Assembly: GCF_018446385.1 (NCBI RefSeq)
Contig: NC_055987.1
Location: forward strand, 32,499,202-32,563,201
DNA length: 64,000 bases
From: Zingiber officinale
Taxonomy: Eukaryota > Streptophyta > Magnoliopsida > Zingiberales > Zingiberaceae
Direction of reading: 5' to 3'
The notes under the pieces: model-generated
Databases searched by the model: none
What the model saw: the letters and a program-made list of their open reading frames with translations, nothing else
What the model was told of the DNA's origin: nothing
Translations under genes and position numbers: made by a program
Shown: positions 10,108 to 23,098 of the stretch, piece after piece
How positions within the stretch are numbered: the stretch's first letter is position 1
Layout: the number at the start of each line of letters is the position of its first letter

Positions 10108-13100
10108 ATGCAGAATGAAAGAAGTTGGATATATAATAAGAATTTGCCTAATCGTCAAGGTTTAACTGATGAGTTTATCACTAGCTTGCGGCAATTTTTG
10201 AATTTTGCATCTAGTTAAGTTAAGTATATAGATGACAATAAGATAAGGTGTCCGTGTAGAAAGTGTCACAATGGTAAATTTTTAGCCACTGATAAAGTTG
10301 AAGAACATCTTTGTAGATTTGGCTTTACCCTGAATTACTATAATTGGACATGCCATGACAAACCGTTCATATCTGATGAGGATTATGGATAGAATATCCA
10401 GTTCTCTGTTAGTGAGAATCAGAATTATTATGAACAATTAAATCCATATCAGAGGATGGTAATTGATGCAACAGGTCAGAGTTTTATTCCCGAAACAATT
10501 GGTGCAAGTTCAAGTTTCCCTCCAACAGATGGACAATTGTTTACTACTTATACATCACCGTTTAAGGAGTTAGAAGTACCGGATGTTAATGAAACTTATC
10601 ACAAATTTCAAGAAGTGTTAAGTGCTGTAGATGAACCATTATGGGACGGTTGTGATAGTCAAACTAAATTATCTCTCATCACAAGACTATTAAATATAAA
10701 GGCAGATCATAATGTGTTGCAAGATTGCTTTGATGCTTTTGTTCAAGCTTTTAACGACTCATTGTCACATGATCACATTTTGCCTCCTGATTTTTACAGT
10801 ATGAAAAAACTGGTGAAAGAATTAGGTCTTCTGGTGGAAAGAATTGATGTTTGCAGAGATGGTTGTATGCTATATTAGGGAGATGATGCAGATCTAGATG
10901 TTTGTAAATTTTGTAATCAAGATAGGTACAAGCCTACCAGAAGAAGTCAACAGTGACGTAAATCATACAGCTAATTATTTTATTTACCTTTAACTCCTAG
11001 GTTACAAAGACTTTATGCATCAAAGGCAACTGCTGAACACATGACTTGGCATGCAACTCATCAAACAGAAGAAGGGCTAATGTGTTATCCATCAGATGTA
11101 GATGCATGGAAATATTTTGATAGAACTTATCCAGATTTTGCAAAGGAGATTCAAAATATTAGATTATGTTTGTGTGTTGATGGATTTGCGTCATTTGGTA
11201 AATCAGGAAGAGCTTATTCTTGTTGGCCAATTATTTTAACTCTGTATAATCTTCCACCTAGGATGTGCATGAAAATAGCTTATATGTTTTTAACATTGGT
11301 TGTGTCTGGCTCACAAAATCCGAAGAAGTTAATAGATATTTATATACAACCCTTGATAGTAGAATTGAAAAACTATGGGATGAAGGTGTTCCTACATTCG
11401 ATGTTCATACTAATAAGATGTTTGTAATGAAGGTTGTTCTTCTGTGGACCATAAATGACTTTCCAGCTTATGGTATGCTATCAGGTTGGAGTACTGCGGG
11501 GATCTTCGGATGCCCTATATGTATGGAGAGATCAAAGTCAATCAGATTGAAACATGGAAAGAAGGCAAGTTATTTGATTGTCATAGATAATTTTTACCAA
11601 CAAATCATAATTTCAGAAAGAATAAAGATGAATTTACTAAAAATAGGATTGAAAGAACACTTCTGCCATTGAGATTGACAGGTCTAGATATTTGGTACAG
11701 AGTGCTTCACTTTCCATCTGTTATTGAAAACTCACATGGTACAACATATGAATATGGGAGTACACATAAATGGACTAAACAGAGTATATTTTGGGATTTG
11801 TCATATTGATTTAGTCATTTGATACATCATAATCTCAATGTAATACATATTGAGAAGAATATTTTTGATAATATGATAAATACAATCATGGATATCAATG
11901 GAAAAACAAAAGACAATCTCAATGCAAGAAAAGATATACGACTCATTTGTAAAAGACTCACTCTTGATGTTGATGAAAATAGTAGGGGCCAAAGCCAAAG
12001 GCAGTTTATATATTAAATAAGGATCAGCGACGCGTCCTATGTGAATGATTGAAATCTTTGAAATTTCCAGATGGGTATGTCTCTAATCTTGGAAAATGTG
12101 TCAATATGAAAGAATGCAAGTTAATTGGTATGAGAAGTCATGATTATCATATAATAATGCAAAGACTGATTCCTAATGCTTTTAAAGAACTCTTACCACA
12201 ATTTGTATGAGGAGCGATTACGGAGTTAAGTATTTTTCCTATATGATATTTGCTCAACAGTTTTGAGACGTTCACACATGGAGAAGTTAGAGAGAGACAT
12301 TCCAATCATTTTGTGCAATTTGGAAAGGATATTTCCATCCTCTTTTTTGATTCTATGGAGCATCTTTTGGTTTACTTGCCATATGAGGCCAAAGTTGGAG
12401 GACCTATCCATTTTCGGTGGATGTATCCATTTGAAAGGCAGAATTTCTTTTTTCTATATTTCAACTCTTTGAATGAAAAAAAAAACTTACTAATTCTAGA
12501 TTATATATTGATATTTTATATAATTTGTTATATTATCAACGGATTCTTTTATCATTTGAAGAAAAAGTGAAACATAAAGCATGAGTTGAAGCATCTATTG
12601 TTAATGCATACATTGTGGAGGAAGTAACAACTTTTGCATCATATTATTTTGAACCTCATGTTCATAGCAAAAGGCGAAGAGCAGATAGAAATGATGAGGG
12701 GCCTATTGATCCAAATGTGAACTCTTTTTCAATTTTTAACTACCTTAGTCGACCAAGTGGACCATGTAAACAAAGATACTTAACTGGTAAAGAATGGCGA
12801 GCAGCCCAGACCTATATTTTACTAAATTGTCCAAAAGTATCGTCATATTACGAGTAAGTATATATTTTTATTTTATCTTTTTAAATGTCGTAAATTGTTT
12901 GTATAATAATATGCTTTTTTGAGTAGGATATTTCAAAACTTATATTCTGGATTGTCGACACAAGAGTTTGATCGATTTTGCAAAGAATAATTTGCTGCAT
13001 GTTTCAAATCATATGTAAGTAAACAAACTATATTTGGTTGATACATATGCATACTTTTAACAATTAGTGTTTTGACCTTAGGTTTATGGTAATCAAACTC

Positions 13101-16100
13101 ACCTTGAGCAAGAATGGCTAATCCATCTGTCATGGGGTCTAAAATCATTTGTATGCACTTGGCCAGCATATTTCATAAATGGATATAATTTTCATACTCA
13201 AGAATATGGAATGGGAAAGAATACCATGAATAGTGGAGTGTGTGTATCGTCATCCAATGAAGGAGGTGCAAGCAATGATTTCTATAGTTTGTTGGATGAA
13301 ATTATAAAAGTAGAATACCCAGGGCCACAAATGCAAGTTATATTATTTATGTGTCACTAGTTTGACCCTGTCAGAGGGATGAAGGTGCATCCGCATTATA
13401 ATTTGGTTAAAATAAATCATAAGAGATTTTATAAGAGATATGAACCATTTGTATTGGCACAACAAGCAACTCAAGTATTCTATTCTTTGTATCCTAGTTT
13501 GAAACGTGATAAGATTGATTGGTGGGTTGTTTGTAAAACTAAAGCATGAAAAAAAATTGAAGCACGTTGGGAAAACATTACATATTAACAAGAGGAAGTT
13601 GCAAACACCTTTCAGATTGAGGAATATATTATTCCAACTTTACAAGATCCTAGCGGTGTAGTGATGTCACGCCCCAAGTAGTCTCTGCCAGAAGAAATTT
13701 CGACAACATCTCCCTTGTACGGGTGACAATATGAAACTTCTTACAATGCCCTCAGGACCACATATACCTCGGCCAACACGACCAGAATAATAACAATATA
13801 TATTAAGCAAGCACCCACGCTTAATAGTAAAAACCAAACATAAGCAACAATAAGGAAAACATCTCAAATATCCTACTCAACTACAGCCATAAAACTTAAA
13901 TCACCAGCATACATCCAAACAAAAACCCATCGATAATAAGGGATCATACAAAATCCAAGTGCCAAAAGGTACAAGTCTGAAAACGTAGATGATAACATAA
14001 TAAGAAAACCAAAGAGAATATCCAAAATGAAAATTCTCTCAACCTGGAGGCGGAAACTAGCGACTGGAACTCCTCCGGACAGCCTTAACCTGAAATGGTA
14101 ATAATGGGAGGTGAGTCCAAACTCAGCGGATACCTAGTTGCATAGTAAATAATAATCAGCAGTAATAAATATGCGTACAATCTCCAGAAGTAATGAAATA
14201 ATGCAAAACTAAAGATAAGGGAAAAGTTGTACTCACTAGGACCTCCTATCAGGATAACAAGGTCATCAGACAGAAAATACATGTCCTTGTATGCATGTTA
14301 ATCATATGCATCCATCCAATATGCAGCAAACATAAGCAATAAATACATCATGCATATAATGTCAATGACATGTCCTGGTCACCCCTAACGCCAGTCAGCC
14401 ATCTCACACACGATGGTGAGACCGAGTGGGTAGGACTGTGACAACCGTGCACTCTGCCGTCACTGCTCCTGATGAGTGACCAAGTGGACGGGATGCTGTC
14501 GGAGTACACCTATCCTCCTATCCCAAATCATAAGTGAGGGAGCGCAATGCTCTCATCTCCCTGAGACAATCCAGAGGAGGGATCCCTGCCGGCTACCACG
14601 CTACGTTACACTACCCATGAGAGGACCAACGGAGCCAAACAGAGCAACCTGCTGCAACACACCCTGCCTGAATAAAAAACCACTAACCTATGAGTGGTTG
14701 TGTGTGCAGATCTATGTAACTGGCGATGTGCTCAACAATAATGGAGTCGACTATCGCACAACATGCAATCATACGAGATGGTGCATGAGACTAAGCAAAC
14801 AAATCCTGACCATATCTACCTCCATAAAACATGTACCAAAAATAAATGGATCAAATAAACAGATCTAGATACACAGGTCAGATATGGTAAATGACTAGTC
14901 TGGTATATCACATGACATGATATGTTACTACCTCCATAACATAAATAATAAACAGGGGCATGAATGTTAAACAGATAACAAACAAAACATGCTTGGAAAC
15001 AGATAGTGACATAGCGATGCAGATATAAACATAATTATTACTACTTGTTAAAATCTACTAAGAATATCAACATGACATTATCTAAAAGATAAGTCAAGGT
15101 ACCCGCCTCTAATGTAGATCGAGCTAATCAACCTCTATGTCGAAGTGCTCGTCCTGAATCCGATTCTTGTAATAAATCGTACGGTTTAGCTAAGTTTTAT
15201 TGTAAACAAATAGCTAAACCAAAAATCCTTATTTATCAGGAACCCTAATTCATTCATTAACCTCGGTTAGCTTCCTAAACAAGTCTAATCCAAGTTTAGT
15301 TTAAATTCATTATTTAATCCCTAATTAAATCTAACTCACAAGTTAATTAGGGCTAGCTCCATTAACTCTAACCCTTCCAAATCAACTCCAATAAGAAATG
15401 AAATTATCTCTAAAACTCACCTAAATCCTCATCTGTTGACTCACTATCGGAAGTTGCAGCCGCTGGGAATACCAGAAAACACCACAGTTTGGAATTGAGC
15501 ACACAAATACCCCCACAGATTCCAGATCCACAGAACCCTACACTTGCTGGAAACCACTTACTCTGATCGGATCAAGAAGAATGATCAAGAAATCACAAGA
15601 AAATCTATTAATAATTAAATTCCAGTAATAACATGTTCCCATTACCTCTTCTTCGGTGATGGAAGCAAGAAATCAGAAGCTGGTGGCTGGAAAACAATTG
15701 CTGCTGGAACCTCGTGGTTTCTGTGGCAGCAGCGTAGATGATCGCCAATGTCATATCAGCAAGCACCAAGAACTACGGCACGATGGAAATCAAAAGAGGT
15801 AGATAGTTGAGGCTAGCTCACCCTTGGATCCCCGAACACCTTCTCACGTGACGATCTAGGGCACGGATGAGGTGGAAACTCGGCGTCGGCGATCAAGCTT
15901 GTAACTGTCGGCGTAGGAGCTCCATGGTCGGCGATCTAAGGTAAAGGGGAGGTGCTCGGTGATGAAAATGAAAGAGCTCAAGCCCCCGGTGGCCGGCGAT
16001 CGGCTGGCGCCGCTAGAGCCCGAGAGGAGGAGATAGAATTGGGAGGGGAGACAACATAGGCTAGGTCATGCGAGGAGAGGGGTCGTCTTGGGTCTTGTAC

Positions 16101-16528
16101 GCTCGGGAAGGAGGAGCGTCATGTTGTCGTCGGTTGAGGAAGAGAAGGAAGTGGCGGAGAAGAGGAAAGGGCGTCGCGAGGCTAGGGCACGGGCACGGGT
16201 TCGGCGGGGGAAAAGAAAAAGGAAAGAAAAAACAATAAAAAGAAAATCAAACATTTCCTCGTTTAAAATGGGATAGTCTAAACAGGCTTTCCCGGGGTCC
16301 AATATTTGATCCCCTTAAACTCGTCATACGAGCTTCAAAAAATTTCCAAAAAATTTCTAAAAATTTTGAAAAATTTCTAAAAATTTCAAAAAAATTCTTT
16401 ATCATTATTCGCCCTTTTTCGGTATTTTACAAGTGATAAATGTGGATACAAGTGAAATTGATGATGATGATGAGGAAGAGGAGGAAGAGGAGGAGGAGGA
16501 TATTGATAATGAGGACTTTGATTTTTGA
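10108..16528 (+). pseudogene. CACTA transposase (TNP2/TnpD type), broken
   Basis: Starts MQNERSWIYNKNLPNRQGLTDEF, the transposase-associated domain with its CPCRKC zinc-binding cluster (10108-10400). TNP2/Transposase_21 follows (about 11000-11990; LCLCVDGFASFGKSG and WTINDFPAYGMLSGW). A DUF4218-like part follows (about 12200-12460; LPYEAKVGGPIHFRWMYPFER), and then a DUF4216-like part (about 13190-13550; YSLLDEIIKVEYPGP and KINHKRFYKRYEPFVLA). The end is a run of about 15 acidic residues closing at 16528. Several introns and many in-frame stops (for example after LRQFLNFASS near 10217) make it a pseudogene. The gypsy-like LTR splits it just before the acidic tail. Family function is cut-and-paste transposition in the nucleus. 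Confidence 0.85.
13665..16431 (-). mobile_element. Ty3/gypsy-like solo LTR in the CACTA transposase gene
   Basis: 2767-bp segment with TGTCACGCC...TTTTACA ends, flanked by a perfect AGTGA target-site repeat (13660-13664 and 16432-16436). Read on the minus strand it starts TGTAAAATACCGAAAAAG and ends GGGGCGTGACA, a form I associate with Tekay/Del chromovirus LTRs (from memory). No gag or pol is seen, so it is a solo LTR. Open frames inside it (for example 14476-14868 and 16066-16302) look like chance products of LTR sequence. Confidence 0.8.
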
Positions 16529-16859
16529 TGATAGGTAAGTTTTGTTAGCTTATTTAAAGGAATTTGTCATATTTTTTTTTACATTTGTGGTACTAGTTTT
16601 TTTACAAGCACATTTATCTTTATTTTGCAAATTACCAAACTTATAGCTCACTGAGTTTTTTATATACTGTCTCATTTATAATTTTATTTATTTTATCTGT
16701 TAATACACTGTATTTGTTCTTACAGGTCATTAGAGGTGACATCTCATATTTTTTTTCCCTCTTCTTCTATAAGCTTTACGTAAAAATGGTAAGTTTTCAA
16801 ATGTTCTTTTTTATGCATCAAATTTGCAATTTACTTTATCTTATATTGGAATTTTCAGC

Positions 16860-18424
16860 ATATATTTCGCCATGGTGGATGTAGACGGAGATCACAGGAT
16901 CAGACAGATTCATCACCTGCCAGTGTACCTGTGCCACCCCCTGATCAGGCAGGACCATCTCATGTACCTTCTCCACTGGCTTCAAATTCGTCGCCATCAG
17001 TACCATCGCCCATGCAGTTGCTAGTGCCCACAGATCTTCCTAACTCTGCAAGAAACTCATTTGTCAAGTTTAGGAATGATAGAGCTTTTTTTGTTCCCAT
17101 CATAGATTCGTAAGTACTATAAAATATTTTATGTTGTTATCTATCTTAATTATTTAACATCATTTGTTTGTAATTTAATACAAATTTGAAATTCCTGTAC
17201 AAGTTGTTCACGAAATTAATAGAATCATTAACAACCATTGGGGAGGAGAATCGATGACATATTCAAGCACTCCACCAGCCACAAAACAACTATGGTGGAG
17301 TGAGTTCAAGGTATATTTTCTTGAGTTTAATTCAAATTTAAAGTGAATATATAATACATTATTTTTCTCCATTTCAGCGGTTAAATAATTGGGACTCGAA
17401 TGATGAAATGGAGATTCGCAGAATATTTAAAAAGAAATATGACGATCACATCAAACATGTATTAAGTCACGCCAAGAGCTTGGGAAAAAAGCCAAACTTC
17501 ATCACCGAAGAAAATTGGGAGAGGATCACAAACTTTTGGGCAACAGAGGAAAGTAAGCAAAGGAGTAACCTGAATAGAATGAATCAATCTCACAATTTTG
17601 GTGACTCATCTGCTATATATGCGGGAGACTCCATTAACATAGATGAGCATAGACGGAGATTGGTAATTTTTTTAACTCTTACAATACTTTTTTTATCTAT
17701 ATCAAATTATTTCATTATTTGTAATCATGTTTTTTCAGACCAAGGAGATGGGGAAGGAGCCCTCTTTCATTGATACTTTCACCCGCACTTTTAGGAAAAA
17801 AAGATAAGACTTGGAGTAGGGCGAGAGCAAAAGCAGTAAAGGTTGACATTATTATTTATTTGATCTTAATATATAATTTAGATTTTAGTAGTTAAGTACC
17901 TTTGCTGTCTTAATATTATATGTGTTTCTATTATATCTAATCAATATCTTATGTCTTTTAAAAAATAGGAAAAATATGATGAACTCAAGCTAGCCCAAAC
18001 ATGCTCACAAGCTGGTGGTGTCGATAGTCAGGGGTCTGAGGACTTTGTTGGTAATAATTTGAGTTTATGGTTGGAGGCCAGTGGAGGACCAAAAGGAGGA
18101 AGGATATTGGGGATGAGTTCCTTAAGCAGAACCCGAAGAATAGTTGGAACATCTTCCTCCTCACCAGCACTTACAATCCAAGTAAATAACTTGACTGAAG
18201 AGGTTAGCAATCTGAAGGAAATGTTATCATAAAGAAACCTAGAAAGGGCGCAAAGAGACCTAGAAAGGGCGCAAATGGAGCAAGATATGAGAGAGTTGCG
18301 CCGACAATAAGATTTTATCATGCGACACCTTCAGTTGAGCTCCGCTCTAACTCATATTCCTCCGCATGACGATGATGATGATGACGACGATGATAACGAT
18401 GATGGTGGTGATGGTTGTTCATGA
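16860..18424 (+). pseudogene. CACTA TnpA-like protein (Ptta/En/Spm family), probably broken
   Basis: About five exons can be picked out with GT-AG borders: a Pro/Ser-rich exon (about 16860-17109), VVHEINRIINNHWGGESM (about 17190-17310), the conserved core with RLNNWDSNDEMEIRRIFKKK and the ITEENWERITNFW motif (about 17380-17660), a short exon (about 17740-17842) and a coiled-coil exon ending in a poly-Asp tail and stop at 18422-18424. Transposase_24 proteins of this type bind the subterminal repeats of their element. In-frame stops in the last exons (for example after NLKEMLS near 18232) show decay. It lies directly downstream of the transposase gene, as is usual for CACTA elements. Confidence 0.75.
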
Positions 18425-19859
18425 TTTTAATTATATATGATGATTATTTTTCTCATAATTAGTATTTTAAACATTAATCCATGGCTTGTTAACTTTTCTA
18501 ATTTTTTTTTAATTAATATTGTTAAATTTTTTTAACAGGGTTGGTGAGGTGAAATATATGTCGGAGAAAAAAGTAAGTATTAAGTAACACACCGAACATG
18601 TTATACTTTTAATTTTATTTATTTTTTTTTTTATCAGTTAACTTTGAAAAGTTAAATAAGGTTATCATTCTTTTTATAGATTTGTTGAAATTTGCTACTA
18701 CAACATTATTAGTTCAAATTCTGAATTATGATTAAAATTTGCTTAGCCACTAAGTAACCATGAGTACTAAAAGACTAGTATCAACTAATTTACCTTAATT
18801 AGTTTGTGTTTTCTTCATTTGAGACATTTTCATATGATAGGAATTTTAAGAATACATCTCATGCTCTCAATATCATATGAAATTAGGATGTTTGTAGCTA
18901 TTGTTTGATATGATAAAATTGGTTGTATCATAACAATTTAATCTGGTAAAATAGGTTGTATCATATTTAGGATACTTGTAGTTAGCTTCAAGGTACTTCT
19001 TATAATTTAAGTTACCATTGCTATGAAATGGATGATTCATACTAGCTTCAAGGTGTTTCTTACCATTTAATTTACCGTTGCTATAAAATCCTAATTAATG
19101 CTCTTAATATTTTTTGATTAAATGATTATGAGCCATTTTGCTATTAATTGTACAGGAATTTTTATTTTCTCATTGCAAAGTTATCTTATTATCTAATTAT
19201 GGGTTGCTATAAATACTACCATACTTTCTTCTTCCAATTTAAAAGGGAGTACATGATATTGGTAAACTTATGAATGTTAAGTAGACTATGCTCTTACATT
19301 TTTTGCTCGTTTCTCTTTGTTTCCCTTGGTTCTAGTTTATTTATCATCATAGGTTTTCACTTTGGGATATTAAATTACTACTCTGTAGAGTGAGTCCTTA
19401 CCATTATTGTCTGTTAGAATGATCTACTTACATGAGACGATTAGAATTTAAGTAATTATCTTTCTGGTTACAAATGATCTGCTTTATTCGTTTGTTTTTA
19501 TGCAGGAAAAGAATATTTGATGGGGAAGAAAGCTTTTGCGGATAAAGAAAATGAGTTGTATCTTAGTTCTTTTTTTTTTTTAATTTAAATCCTTGTTTAA
19601 CTTCTTGGATTGTTAGACTTGTATAACTTTTGGAGTGTGGAACTTGTATAATATTTTGGAGTAGCTTGAATAAGAAAGATCTTGTATAACTTGTTGAGAC
19701 ATTTGAATTTGTTGTATTATGATTTGATTTCAATTATTAATAGATGTATGTGAAATATGATATGATAATATTAATTAGGATGTGTTGAATGTATATAATG
19801 TGTTATTTGAATTTGTTGTATATATGTATCTATGGATTGAAATGCAGAAATAAATTTTT

Positions 19860-20540
19860 GTTGAATTTTTTTTTTTTGATTTAGGGATGAATTTGGCAAT
19901 GAAAATAATTTGTCGCAAACTTATCGTAATTACTGTGTATCGATAATTTCGTGACAAAATCATTTTCGTTCCAAATTTCGCCGAAGAATCTGGGACGAAT
20001 CTACAGATTCGTCCTAGAATCTGGGACGAAATATGGGACAAAGGATTATTTGTTGCAAATTAAATTAATATTTTCGTTGCCAAATTCATCGTGAATTTTG
20101 CAACAAGAATAATATTCATTGCAAAAGTTTGGTGAAAATTGGCGACGAATTTTGCAATGAAAATCTAGTTGGTTGCCAAATTTTGTCACCAAATTAGGGA
20201 CAAAATTGGCAAAAAAAAAAAAAAAGAAATCCGTCATCGATTTCGTTCCTAAATTCGTTGCTAAGTTTGCAACAAAGCACATATTCGTTCTAAAATTGTA
20301 TACAATATTGTGAGTTTACGACAAATAAACTTTTTGTGGCAAATTTGGCGACGAATTTGGGGACGAAAATATTATTCGTCTCCAGTTTCGTCCCTAAATT
20401 CGTTGTCAAATTTGTAACAAAAAAATATTCGTTCCAAAAGTTAGCAACAAGAGGTTTGGGATGAAATTTTTTTTGTCGCAGAATTTGTCCCAAAAAATTT
20501 TACAACGAATTTTTTTATAAATTCGTCCCAGATTTTATCT
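19860..20540. repeat. Subterminal repeats of the CACTA element
   Basis: Many direct and inverted copies of motifs like TTCGTCGCAAATTT, TTGGCGACGAATTT and TTCGTTGCCAAATT crowd the last 700 bp of the element. This is the usual binding-site zone for TnpA-type proteins. Confidence 0.8.
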
Positions 20541-20564
20541 TAGAACATTGTATTTTTTGTATTG

Positions 20565-21915
20565 TCTAATTCGTAGGTGGTGAAAATTTAGGAGTCATGA
20601 TGGAAGACCTAACCGCTGATGTCGATGTCAAGGACAGATCAGATATTAGAATTATAATTAGTCTTAGGGGAGTTTGAATTTAATGTAATAATGTTATTTT
20701 CTTGTGACATAGTTTTGTTGGAGAGAAAGAAGGAAGGCTGCTGGAGACAAAGGAAAACAAAGAGTCGACGAGGGAGATAAAAATAACTTAGTTAGAAAGG
20801 ATAATCTAATGCACGAAGTTTATGTTATGTAGGAAAAAAACTAAAGAAAAGAGGAGAATAACAAGAAGCATAAGACTTGCGTGTGAGATGGTGAGATATG
20901 TGAAAAATAATAAAAAACAAAAGAGGGAAGAGAATATTTTTTAAAAAAAATCTTTAACTCATTTAATCCTATTAAAATTGATTTTAGTTAAATCAAGTAC
21001 TCCAAATTAATCTTAATTTGGACCTGCATATTCCGTATCTCCTCACTTACCTAATATATTTTATTTTATCTTAATTCGATTTTAATTCAGCACTTTCCCT
21101 TGGTCTGATGATTCAATTAATTTTATTTATTTTGTAAAAAAAATTCTAATACTCAACCACACTTTATATCTTTATATAATAAGCAAATCATAATCCTTTA
21201 TGAAAAGGAGGAAAAGATTTACATGGATCCGTAAATGACGATTAGTTTGCAATAAAATCATAGCCATTATGAAAATCATGACTAAAATAATTATAAAAAA
21301 TCAACCGTTCAAGTAAGGGCTATTCTATGATCTTATTTCATAACCCTCCTTTCCTACCAGAGTAGATGCAACAAAATTTATATACTCCAGTTAAGGGCTG
21401 GGCTATAGTCATGACATCCTTTAATTGGATCCGTCTGTGGTTCTACTACCAAGTGGAGCATGTCGGCACACAAGGATTAGTCAATTGTGTAGGTCGATTG
21501 ATAAAAAGTCTCCGTAGATGAAAGTCGACTGCTGATGGCCATCAACATGAATCCTTCTTTAATTTTTGAATTTATTTTGATGATGAATAAAAATTTTCCG
21601 TAGAATCAAACTGATTACCTTCTAGATTAATCAGACCTGAATGATTAAAAAAACATACAATTTCAATGTAAGTTACTGCTTTTTCCTAGTGTTACTGGCA
21701 AAAGATGCATTGTAAGTATTGTGAAAAAAGATGCACATTTTTCTATTAATGAAAATTGTTTACGGAGAAAAGTTATAATTTAGACAAATGAGCTAGTTTA
21801 AGCATTTTAAATAAGTAATTAAGCATAATAGACTAATAGGTTAACACTGTCATGGGAGTGTATTGTGATAAATTTTACCCAATTTTTCTCCAATTTCTAT
21901 ATCCACTTCAAGTTT
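20565..21915. other. Intergenic, nothing recognised
   Basis: AT-rich DNA between the CACTA right end and the left LTR of copia element C. I find no coding region, RNA gene or clear repeat. The right-hand part, next to 21915, would have continued the 3' flank of the ALKBH10B-like gene before element C was inserted. Confidence 0.5.
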
Positions 21916-23069
21916 TGTTGGATATTGGGGCCTTAAATGGACCAAAACGATTTAGAGGAAGGAAACCATCAATTGTTGAAAGTCGTAATTGACTTTAAAA
22001 TTGAAATCTACGATTCGCGTAGATAGATTTAGACTATTAATTTGCTCAAAACCGATTAAGGGTGAATGAGAAATTAATGTTTAAAGTCAACCCAAAATAA
22101 CATTTGTTATTCATTAATAAAGTGCAAAGGAGAATAGTCTCATATCGGAAATTCTCGATGTGTATTCTCTACTTATTAATGAAGATGTGTTAATGGAGTT
22201 AACACAAAAAATAAAAGGACAGGTGACCCCTTAGCCCAGGGCGAGCAGGTGCTCGCACCTGTGAGCCCGCCACCCACCACGTGCGCACGTGCGCAATGGG
22301 CGCTTTGTAGGCGCACTTTGCACTTCGCGAGGAGCATTGAGGAGCTTAAATTTATGCTCCAGGTGACATTGCAGTGCCTGCGTGGCACTCGGGTGACGTG
22401 TCAGGCTCTTACCTGACGTGGCAGTGCCTATGCGGCATCCTCGTGGGCAAAGGGAGATGACTGGACAGTTGACTTAGGGAATGGATGGCTACCGTTGATC
22501 ATGATGGATCGCTTGTGATGCGATTTAGAGCGTTGGATCGCAAAGAGTAACGATCTGACGGCCTGGGATGAGGCTTGATCTGAAGCATCGAATCAATGGA
22601 TCCAGATCCGATGGCTGATGACAATAGGCGGGATCTGAGGGTCACAACTCCTCAGATCTGATGGATGAGATTGAAGTGGGCTTGGTGAAGGGTTACAACC
22701 CTTCAGAATAGATGATCTAGATCGATCCAGCCCAAGGAACACATCCACTCACCCAAAGGACACTCAACCTCTTCGTTCAGTATAAATAGAACACTCCAGA
22801 TGATGGAATACTCACTCAATCTTCTATTCTCTTCCTCAAGCATTCATCTCATTTTGTCTATTCAAGAGTCCAAGAAGTCTACTAAAAGGTTCGCTGGTCT
22901 CAGAAGTCGGAGTGCTACGATTCCGAGACGTTCGTCGTCGTTGTATCTTGGGAACGAATTGCAACAATCCGTTAAGCACCGTAGCGGAGCAATATCGTTT
23001 ACGGAGATAGTGTCGAACACTAGCCTCGACGATCAGTTTGCATACTCCAGAAGCTACCCGGAGACAACA
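21916..23069 (+). repeat. 5' LTR of copia C
   Basis: 1154 bp, TGTTGGATATTGG...GACAACA. It has a TATAAATA box at 22781-22788, so U3 is about 870 bp and R plus U5 about 280 bp. No TGGTATCAGAG primer-binding site follows it. Confidence 0.92.
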
Positions 23070-23098
23070 GTCGTAAACGATATTTCCTGCAAACTGAT

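Larger units (their letters stand above)
9840..20564 (+). mobile_element. En/Spm (CACTA) DNA transposon, decayed
   Basis: It holds the two usual CACTA genes in order: a TNP2/TnpD-type transposase (from 10108) and a TnpA-type (Ptta/En/Spm) protein (to 18424). A non-coding stretch (18425 to about 19860) and a block of subterminal repeats (about 19860-20540) follow. The right end TTTTTTGTATTG at 20553-20564 is one base from the canonical TTTTTTGTAGTG. The left CACTA terminus is not seen and may lie left of the nested Sireviruses. Both genes carry stops in many places, so it could not move itself. A Ty3/gypsy-like solo LTR is inserted at 13665-16431. Confidence 0.85.

Noticed and set aside
14476-14868. 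130-residue frame inside the gypsy-like solo LTR
   Set aside because: It lies wholly in LTR sequence with a clean target-site repeat around it, and has no domain-like pattern.
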